From the NCBI GenBank assembly GCA_938039795.1, contig CALHWU010000078.1, positions 1-6,896 of the forward strand: a DNA stretch of 6,896 nucleotides, in the 5' to 3' direction. Both the position numbers and the translations under genes were made by a program. Shown one piece after another: positions 1-4,611 of the stretch (the first letter of the stretch is position 1; the number at the start of each line of letters is the position of its first letter). The notes beneath the pieces were generated by a model. It did not search any database. It was not told the origin of the DNA and saw nothing but the letters and a program-made list of their open reading frames with translations. The stretch is from an uncultured Muribaculaceae bacterium (GTDB lineage Bacteria > Bacteroidota > Bacteroidia > Bacteroidales > Muribaculaceae).

Positions 1-717
1 GAATGCCTCACGGGCTGCTTTGGCGTCGCCTGGGCGCTTGCCGTCGGCGATGTCGCAAATATCCTTCGGGGTGAGATCCGGATCGACTGTTCCCGATTTC
101 TCCATATAGACACGTTTTACCGCGCGGATCGAAGCGCCCTCTTCGACGAAAGCCTCGGGATATTTCTTGTTGCGCAGACAGAATGTCTCGACACATGAAT
201 TGTCGCCACGGTTGAGCTTGTTGTCGACAACAATGCCTATGCCGAGACCTGTGCCGAATGTGTATCCGATAAGATTGTGGTAACGCTTGGAGCTGCCTGC
301 TTCTTCCAGACGCCTGTTGATCTCCGGCAGCGCTCCTCCGAGGGCTTCTCCGAAAGCATACAGGTCACCGTCATTGTTGATGAATACGGGTATGCCGAAC
401 GTCTCCTCAAGAAACGGGCCGAGAGCCACACCGTTGCGGAAAGACGGGAAATTAGGCAGATAGCCGCCTATAATGCCGTTGGGATAATCGGCAGGACCGG
501 GGAATGCGAAGCTGATGGCAACCGGTTTGCGGTCGAGCTTTGCGATAACGTCGCGGAAGCCCTTGACCATCGTCGACAGGCATAGGTCGAGATCGTGGGC
601 ATTTGAAGGCATGCTCACAGGCTCAACGATGAATTTATTGGCCTGCATGGCTCCGAATACGAAGTTCGTGCCGCCTGCATCGAGAGTGATCACCACTCTT
701 TTATCGAATCTGTACAT
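1..717 (-). CDS. ROK-family sugar kinase, N-terminal 239 residues (C-terminus beyond left edge)
   Basis: The minus-strand frame is open from ATG at 717-715 to base 1 with no stop, giving 239 residues of a protein that is probably 300-400 aa long. ROK kinases phosphorylate glucose, N-acetyl sugars or other hexoses with ATP in the cytoplasm; the substrate cannot be read here. Visible motifs are the first phosphate-binding loop DAGGTN (13-18), AFPGPADY (71-78), the catalytic-Asp segment INNDGD (113-118, catalytic Asp probably D116) and the second ATP loop GTGLGIG (155-161). The usual ROK zinc motif (GEIGH followed by CxCGxxGC) is not present in the 78 residues after that loop; only NRGDNSCVETFC (169-180) and VEEGAS (191-196) occupy the place. 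From memory this zinc-less form occurs in Bacteroidota ROK proteins. The start is supported by a good promoter about 48 bases upstream and by the N-terminus MYRFDKRVVITLDAGGTN. It is divergent from the threonine aldolase gene. Confidence 0.9.
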   Translation of the reverse strand, partial: MYRFDKRVVITLDAGGTNFVFGAMQANKFIVEPVSMPSNAHDLDLCLSTMVKGFRDVIAKLDRKPVAISFAFPGPADYPNGIIGGYLPNFPSFRNGVALGPFLEETFGIPVFINNDGDLYAFGEALGGALPEINRRLEEAGSSKRYHNLIGYTFGTGLGIGIVVDNKLNRGDNSCVETFCLRNKKYPEAFVEEGASIRAVKRVYMEKSGTVDPDLTPKDICDIADGKRPGDAKAAREAF

Positions 718-764
718 TTGTCGATAGGTATTAGTCAGTGATAGGTAATGTTGTCAGATGGAAG

Positions 765-796
765 CAAAGTTACGATATTTATCGCAATATTACAAA
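765..796 (-). promoter_or_regulatory. Bacteroidota-type promoter of the ROK kinase gene
   Basis: Read on the minus strand, TTTG (796-793) is followed after 20 bases by TAACTTTG (772-765), a full match to the Bacteroides primary sigma consensus TTTG-N19-21-TAnnTTTG. Transcription would start near 755-760, leaving a leader of about 40 nt before the ATG at 717. The placement just upstream of a divergent gene start supports it. Confidence 0.75.
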
Positions 797-801
797 GCAT
801 A

Positions 802-820
802 ATCAGCACCGGCCGCTGAT
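802..820. repeat. Inverted repeat between the divergent promoters (possible operator)
   Basis: ATCAGC (802-807) and GCTGAT (815-820) are perfect complements around a 7-base GC-rich centre. The repeat lies immediately upstream of the -33 box of the kinase promoter and about 40 bases upstream of the aldolase -7 box. That is a natural place for a regulator of one or both genes, but no regulator is encoded in the window and a chance 6-bp repeat is possible. Confidence 0.3.
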
Positions 821-859
821 ATTTTTCAACTAATGCGGAGATATTACATGAAAAGGGAG

Positions 860-867
860 TAAATTTG
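860..867 (+). promoter_or_regulatory. Probable -7 box of the threonine aldolase promoter
   Basis: TAAATTTG at 860-867 matches TAnnTTTG. No TTTG is found at the expected -33 position (about 836-840), so this would be a weak or activator-dependent promoter. The predicted transcript start is near 871-875, about 20 nt before the ATG at 895. It matters for the gene start because an in-frame TTG at 865 lies inside this box and could not be in the message. Confidence 0.5.
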
Positions 868-894
868 TACCCGAAATGCAATTATGACAATACT

Positions 895-1935
895 ATGACA
901 TATTTTGACAGCGATTATATGGTCGGCGCGCATCCTGAAGTGATGGCACGCCTGGTTGAGACCAATATGCTCCATACGCCCGGTTACGGTCATGATGCAA
1001 TGTGCGCGGAAGCCCGGCAGACAATACTTGAAGTATGCGGGATTGCAGATGGTGAGGTGTTTTTTCTGGAGGGCGGCACGCAGACCAACGCCATAGTGCT
1101 CGACCGGTTGCTTGACCACAACGATGGTGTGATTGCAGCAGAGACAAGCCATATTAACGTTCATGAGGCAGGAGCGGTGGAGGCTACAGGTCATAAGGTG
1201 ATAGCTTTGTCAGGATGCGACGGAAAGCTGTCGGCCGACAGTATAGAGAACTATCTGAAGGATTTCTATGCTGATTCAACTCACGTGTTCATGGTGCGTC
1301 CCGGAGCGGTGTATATCAGTTATCCCACCGAACTCGGCACGCTCTACAGCAGGGAAGAACTGCATGAAATTCATGAAATATGCCGCCGCTACTCTATACC
1401 TCTTTATATTGACGGAGCGAGACTGGCCTATGCGCTTGGCGCTGCTCCTGATCTGACGTTGAGAGATATAGCTTCGATGTGCGAAGTCTTTTATATAGGG
1501 GGTACCAAATGCGGAGCCCTGCTCGGTGAGGCAGTCGTGTCAACGCGCCGCTTACTATTGCCACGCTTCGAGAGCCTGATAAAGCTTCATGGAGCTACAA
1601 TGGCCAAGGGGCGCATACTCGGCGTGCAGTTTCAGACTCTCATGGCCGGGGGACTTTATGAACGCATCGGTCGTCACGGAGTAGAGATGGCTAAACGAGT
1701 GAGGAAACTGATGACCGGAGCCGGCTATCCGGTTTATATCGACTCTCCGACCAATCAGCAGTTTTTTGTGTTGCCTAACAATACAATAGACTCTCTATTT
1801 GAATCCGGAATATCATTTGAGCTTTGGGGCGCGAGGGGAATGGAATCCACTCCCGTAAGATTTGTCACAGACTGGGCCACGACATCCGGGGATATCGATT
1901 CTCTTGCCTTGGCACTCGCTCACTGCAAAAAATAA
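895..1935 (+). CDS. ltaE: Low-specificity L-threonine aldolase (PLP-dependent)
   Basis: A cytoplasmic fold-type I PLP enzyme of 346 aa, the normal length for the family, which cleaves L-threonine or L-allo-threonine to glycine and acetaldehyde. Family landmarks run in order: AHPEV near the N-terminus (12-16), the phosphate-binding EGGTQTN (59-65), H86 in SHINVHE, which should stack on the cofactor ring, YIDGARL (171-177) with D173 for the pyridine nitrogen, the Schiff-base lysine K205 in GGTKCG, and R322 in VRFVTDW, the expected carboxylate-binding arginine. All key residues are present, so it is probably active. I chose ATG 895 because family members begin close to the xxYxxDY...GAHPE segment and because an upstream TTG (865) lies inside the predicted -7 box. 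No Shine-Dalgarno is seen. The exact substrate is uncertain: related beta-eliminating lyases share this fold. The gene is probably monocistronic and no convincing terminator follows it. Confidence 0.92.
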   Translation: MTYFDSDYMVGAHPEVMARLVETNMLHTPGYGHDAMCAEARQTILEVCGIADGEVFFLEGGTQTNAIVLDRLLDHNDGVIAAETSHINVHEAGAVEATGHKVIALSGCDGKLSADSIENYLKDFYADSTHVFMVRPGAVYISYPTELGTLYSREELHEIHEICRRYSIPLYIDGARLAYALGAAPDLTLRDIASMCEVFYIGGTKCGALLGEAVVSTRRLLLPRFESLIKLHGATMAKGRILGVQFQTLMAGGLYERIGRHGVEMAKRVRKLMTGAGYPVYIDSPTNQQFFVLPNNTIDSLFESGISFELWGARGMESTPVRFVTDWATTSGDIDSLALALAHCKK

Positions 1936-1988
1936 ATCGCTGACAATTAGTCTGTCACGGGTGGCTGAACAAAAAAGTGATGAAAAAA

Positions 1989-2020
1989 TTTGTCTATGTG
2001 ATATTTTGGATATAACTTTG
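1989..2020 (+). promoter_or_regulatory. Bacteroidota-type promoter of the tRNA-Met gene
   Basis: TTTG (1989-1992), 20 bases, then TAACTTTG (2013-2020) is a perfect fit to the Bacteroides consensus. Transcription should start near 2024-2027, only about 12-15 nt before the mature tRNA 5' end. A perfect 6-bp inverted repeat (CTTTGC 2016-2021, GCAAAG 2026-2031) overlaps the -7 box and the start region. Confidence 0.8.
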
Positions 2021-2038
2021 CACTCGCAAAGCCAAAAT

Positions 2039-2112
2039 GGCGGGATAGCTCAGTCGGTTAGAGCGTCGGATTCATAACCCGGAGGTCCCGAGTTCAATTC
2101 TCGGTCCCGCTA
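2039..2112 (+). tRNA. tRNA-Met (anticodon CAT), probably elongator
   Basis: A complete 74-nt cloverleaf. The acceptor stem pairs 2039-2045 with 2105-2111, starting with a G-U wobble. The D arm is 2048-2064. The anticodon stem is 2066-2070 with 2078-2082, including an A-C mismatch next to the loop. The anticodon CAT is at 2073-2075. The T arm is 2088-2104 with TTC at 2093-2095, and the discriminator A is at 2112. The 3' CCA is not encoded (CAG follows), so it would be added after transcription. The anticodon stem lacks the three consecutive G-C pairs of initiator tRNA and position 1-72 is paired, so this is an elongator. CAT can also belong to the Ile tRNA modified to lysidine; overall similarity to remembered Bacteroides tRNA-Met favours Met. 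Confidence 0.93.
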
Positions 2113-2120
2113 CAGATTCA

Positions 2121-2154
2121 GTCAAAGCTTCGGATTCACCTCCGAAGCTTTGAC
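2121..2154 (+). terminator. Strong hairpin after tRNA-Met, probable terminator
   Basis: Two 14-base arms (2121-2134 and 2141-2154) are perfectly complementary around a 6-base loop, starting 8 nt after the tRNA. The position suggests transcription termination or 3' processing of the tRNA precursor. There is no U-tract directly after the stem (GTTGTATGG follows; a T5 run comes only about 20 nt later), so it is not a textbook intrinsic terminator. Confidence 0.6.
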
Positions 2155-2235
2155 GTTGTATGGCAGCGTCTTATGGACTTTTTCAGGATCCGGGTGCGTT
2201 GTTTTTCAAATTTTAGAAACATTTTGACAGAATCA

Positions 2236-2266
2236 TTTGTTATTAATTCGGAATTCATTAACTTTG
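2236..2266 (+). promoter_or_regulatory. Bacteroidota-type promoter of rho
   Basis: TTTG (2236-2239), 19 bases, then TAACTTTG (2259-2266) matches the consensus. Transcription should start near 2270-2274, which gives rho an unusually long untranslated leader of about 210 nt. No better promoter is seen closer to the rho ATG. Confidence 0.75.
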
Positions 2267-2273
2267 CACTGAA

Positions 2274-2296
2274 AATGTGCGAAACCTCCTTTCATA
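2274..2296 (+). repeat. Leader repeat, copy 1
   Basis: AATGTGCGAAA, then two extra C-containing bases, then TCCTTTCATA. It matches copy 2 at 2423-2443 apart from one substitution and a 2-base gap. It lies right at the predicted 5' end of the rho transcript. Confidence 0.5.
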
Positions 2297-2391
2297 ATCA
2301 ATTCGCAGCATCCTCTCTCAAACTTACTCCTGTTTTGAATGCATTCCGTCTTCCGCGTCGGTATGACGACGTCTGCGAGGCGATGATCTAA
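2275..2391 (+). CDS. Possible upstream ORF (38 aa) in the rho leader
   Basis: ATG at 2275 opens a 38-codon frame ending at TAA 2389-2391, about 90 nt before the rho start. The predicted transcript start is only a few bases upstream, so translation would have to be nearly leaderless. The peptide begins MCETSFHNQF and has no recognisable domain. If translated, ribosomes would cover the C-rich segment and could control Rho access to it. The frame could equally be chance: it is short, and its codon use cannot be judged. Confidence 0.2.
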   Translation: MCETSFHNQFAASSLKLTPVLNAFRLPRRYDDVCEAMI

Positions 2392-2422
2392 TGATCGCTT
2401 ATGCCTGATATTCATGTGTCGG

Positions 2423-2443
2423 AATGTGTGAAATCCTTTCATA
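2423..2443 (+). repeat. Leader repeat, copy 2
   Basis: AATGTGTGAAA followed by TCCTTTCATA, the second copy of the motif at 2274-2296. It ends 37 bases before the rho ATG, a position where a bound protein or an alternative RNA pairing could affect translation. Confidence 0.5.
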
Positions 2444-2480
2444 GGCCAAATAATTCCCCTCACGTCATATATTTTAAGAT

Positions 2481-4511
2481 ATGTACAATCTCGATGAGTT
2501 ATCGGAAAAGGAAGAGTCTGAACTTCACACCATAGCCGAAGGCATGGGCCTGAAGAAAATATCGTCTCTTCCCAAAAAAGAAGTAATAGATGCCATACTC
2601 GACCAGCAGGCCATAGATTTTGCCGCCATGGCAGCGGCGAATATGGCCAACGACAAGCGGAGGCAACCGCGCAAAAAAAAGTCGGATGGCAATATATCAG
2701 CTTCCTCTACGGATCAGCAGCCAGCCTCCGGCGACCAGCGGGAAGCCGCAGTTGAAAAGAAACGTGGCAGAAAACCACAGCAAAAAAATAACGAAAACGC
2801 GGCTGATGCTCCTTCGCAACAGGAATCGGCCGAGCTTTCGGCAGACGGCTCAGCCGTTGAATCCAGTGATCAGAATCCCGTGCAGGAGAAAAAGCGCCGC
2901 GGACGTCCGAAAGGGAGCCGCCAGCAAACCGCGACAGAGGAGCAGAGCAACGGCACTGATGCCTCTTCAGAACCGACGGAGGCGGAAACCGATCATCCCG
3001 AGGAGCAGATCATCGCCCGGACTGACGATCCTGTCGCCGCACAGGAACCGGAACCGGCAAAAGAGACTCCTTCAGATGCGCCTGCGGATGAGAACGCGGT
3101 GCGTCAGCAGCGCAGAAACGACGAAAACCCGCGTCAGGATTTCCGCGCCAGTCAGGGTGACGGGTTCGGTGCGTTTTTCCCGCGTTCGGAAGGACGCAGG
3201 TTCGTTCCGCGCTCACAGCGCGAGAAAGAGGAGGCTGCCGCCCAGGCTGCCGTAGCCGCAGCCACATCACCGATACAGCTTAACGAGCCGTGGCAGCAGG
3301 AGAAACAGCAGCAACAGCAGCCGCAAGGCAAGAAAAACAAACAGAAAAACCGCAATCTGCAGCAACAGCAGCGTCAGGAGCCTGTCTACAGCTTCGACGG
3401 CCTGATTGAAACCACCGGATTGCTTGAGGTAGTGCCTGAAGGATACGGTTTCCTCCGTTCGAGCGACTACAACTATCTTTCTTCGCCCGACGACGTCTAT
3501 CTCACTCCCCAGCAAATCAAGGCGTATGGGTTGAAGACCGGCGATGTGGTCGAGGCAACCATCCGCGCTCCGCGTGAGAATGACAAATATTTCCCGATGG
3601 ATAAGGTGAAAAGCGTCAACGGCCGTTCACCTGAATTTATACGCGACCGCGTGCCTTTCGAAACACTGACACCGCTTTTCCCTGAAGAAAAATTCAATCT
3701 TACCGGCGGACGAACAAACAATCTGTCGACGCGTGTGGTCGATATGTTCTCGCCTATAGGCAAAGGACAGCGCGGACTGATTGTAGCTCCTCCAAAGACC
3801 GGTAAAACGATATTGCTTAAGGATATCGCAAATGCGATTGCTGAGAACCATCCGGAGACGTATATAATGATACTTCTGATCGACGAACGTCCGGAAGAGG
3901 TGACCGATATGAGCCGGAGCGTCAATGCCGAGGTCATAGCATCAACCTTCGACGAGCCGGCCGAGAAGCATGTCAAGATAGCGAGTCTCGTGCTTGAAAA
4001 AGCCAAGCGGATGGTGGAGTGCGGTCATGATGTGGTGATATTGCTCGACTCGATAACCCGTCTGGCCAGAGCATATAATACGGTGTCGCCGGCATCGGGC
4101 AAAATATTAAGCGGCGGCGTTGACGCCAACGCTCTGCAGAAGCCAAAGCGCTTCTTCGGTGCCGCGCGAAATATAGAGAACGGTGGTTCGCTGACGATTA
4201 TCGCTACTGCGCTGACCGAGACGAGCTCGAAGATGGATGAAGTGATCTTCGAGGAGTTCAAGGGTACAGGCAATATGGAGCTCCAGCTCGACCGCAAGCT
4301 CTCCAACAAGCGCATATTCCCTGCTGTCGACATCATGGCTTCGAGCACACGCCGCGATGATCTGCTGCTGCGCACCGAGACGCTCAACCGCATGTGGATA
4401 TTGCGCCGTTTCCTCTCTGACCGCAACTCTATCGAGGCGATGGAATTTGTCAAAGACCGCATGGAGCGTACTCCTGACAACGACGAACTGCTCCGCACCA
4501 TGGGCGACTGA
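2481..4511 (+). CDS. rho: Transcription termination factor Rho, with long disordered N-terminal insertion
   Basis: A hexameric RNA-dependent ATPase/translocase that ends transcription of untranslated RNA. At 676 aa it is far longer than the 419 aa of E. coli. Domains: the helical Rho N-domain (about 1-48); a low-complexity charged, Gln-rich insertion (about 55-302); the cold-shock-like RNA-binding fold (about 305-385) with GYGFLRS (321-327) and PDDVYLTPQQI (336-346); then the ATPase core. The core shows Walker A APPKTGKT (436-443), catalytic E469 in LIDERPEE, Walker B DVVILLDS (517-524), the SGKILSGGVD loop (539-548) and a probable arginine finger R624. All catalytic parts are intact. The insertion has AT-hook-like RGRK (95-98) and RGRP (140-143) and two Gln runs. 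Such insertions are characteristic of Bacteroidota Rho, and that of Bacteroides thetaiotaomicron has been reported to drive phase separation. The start fits the family N-terminus MYNLxEL. No Shine-Dalgarno and no downstream intrinsic terminator are visible. Confidence 0.98.
   Translation: MYNLDELSEKEESELHTIAEGMGLKKISSLPKKEVIDAILDQQAIDFAAMAAANMANDKRRQPRKKKSDGNISASSTDQQPASGDQREAAVEKKRGRKPQQKNNENAADAPSQQESAELSADGSAVESSDQNPVQEKKRRGRPKGSRQQTATEEQSNGTDASSEPTEAETDHPEEQIIARTDDPVAAQEPEPAKETPSDAPADENAVRQQRRNDENPRQDFRASQGDGFGAFFPRSEGRRFVPRSQREKEEAAAQAAVAAATSPIQLNEPWQQEKQQQQQPQGKKNKQKNRNLQQQQRQEPVYSFDGLIETTGLLEVVPEGYGFLRSSDYNYLSSPDDVYLTPQQIKAYGLKTGDVVEATIRAPRENDKYFPMDKVKSVNGRSPEFIRDRVPFETLTPLFPEEKFNLTGGRTNNLSTRVVDMFSPIGKGQRGLIVAPPKTGKTILLKDIANAIAENHPETYIMILLIDERPEEVTDMSRSVNAEVIASTFDEPAEKHVKIASLVLEKAKRMVECGHDVVILLDSITRLARAYNTVSPASGKILSGGVDANALQKPKRFFGAARNIENGGSLTIIATALTETSSKMDEVIFEEFKGTGNMELQLDRKLSNKRIFPAVDIMASSTRRDDLLLRTETLNRMWILRRFLSDRNSIEAMEFVKDRMERTPDNDELLRTMGD
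3294..3371 (+). repeat. CAG/CAA-rich tract encoding glutamine runs in Rho
   Basis: Interrupted CAG/CAA codons encode Q272-273, Q276-280 and Q294-297, separated by a Lys/Asn-rich stretch (KKNKQKN). Mixed CAG and CAA codons lower the chance of simple slippage. The tract sits at the end of the disordered insertion, just before the RNA-binding fold, and is a likely site of length variation between strains. Confidence 0.6.
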
Positions 4512-4528
4512 CAGACGCCACTGAAAGA

Positions 4529-4541
4529 TCAAATGATTTGA
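4529..4541. repeat. 13-base palindrome on the thrS -33 box
   Basis: TCAAAT-G-ATTTGA is a perfect odd palindrome, and its right arm contains the TTTG (4537-4540) of the predicted thrS promoter. With a one-base centre it is a better candidate for a dimeric protein site on DNA than for an RNA hairpin. It may also be chance in an AT-rich gap. Confidence 0.3.
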
Positions 4542-4568
4542 AAATTACAGAGATATTCATTAATTTTG
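4537..4568 (+). promoter_or_regulatory. Bacteroidota-type promoter of thrS
   Basis: TTTG (4537-4540), 20 bases, then TAATTTTG (4561-4568) fits the consensus. The start would be near 4572-4575, giving a leader of about 40 nt, too short for a T-box or an E. coli-type thrS operator with tRNA-like arms. It separates thrS from rho although only 100 bases lie between the genes. Confidence 0.75.
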
Positions 4569-4611
4569 CAGCCGTTAACACGCTAAAGCAATTTGTGGAC
4601 ATCAAAACGAT

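Larger units (their letters stand above)
2270..2480 (+). promoter_or_regulatory. Long rho mRNA leader, C-rich and G-poor: candidate Rho autoregulatory region
   Basis: Between the predicted start of transcription and the rho ATG lie about 210 nt. In 2281-2340 I count 18 C and 5 G in 60 bases, with many YC steps, the composition expected of a Rho-binding (rut) site. A duplicated motif (2274-2296 and 2423-2443) brackets most of the leader, and a 38-codon ORF starts at its 5' end. The E. coli rho gene is known to be attenuated in its leader by Rho itself; that the same happens here is inference. Confidence 0.4.

Noticed and set aside
277..727. Two plus-strand ORFs (277-585 and 515-727) over the kinase gene
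   Set aside because: They are antisense to the ROK kinase frame, which carries clear family motifs and its own promoter.
1941..1957. Hairpin TGACA-N7-TGTCA after the aldolase gene as a terminator
   Set aside because: Only a 5-bp stem with no following U-run; too weak to call.
2155..2235. Possible gene or RNA between the tRNA hairpin and the rho promoter
   Set aside because: An ORF from 2173 is open but starts upstream of the rho promoter without its own promoter; nothing else is seen.
2284..2293. ACCTCCTTTC in the rho leader, resembling the 3' tail of 16S rRNA
   Set aside because: A 10-base pyrimidine match in a C-rich region is easily chance, the second leader repeat lacks the full match, and Bacteroidota use Shine-Dalgarno pairing little.
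2620..3255. 211-codon plus-strand ORF in another frame of rho
   Set aside because: Arg/Pro-rich out-of-frame translation of the low-complexity Rho insertion, a typical shadow frame.
3010..3515. Minus-strand ORFs with Cys- or Leu-rich hydrophobic stretches
   Set aside because: The hydrophobic runs are antisense readings of the CAG/CAA glutamine tract and Lys-rich codons of rho, not real membrane proteins.
4569..4611. T-box or thrS-type tRNA-mimic operator upstream of thrS
   Set aside because: The predicted leader is only about 40 nt and shows no specifier hairpin or anti-terminator structure.
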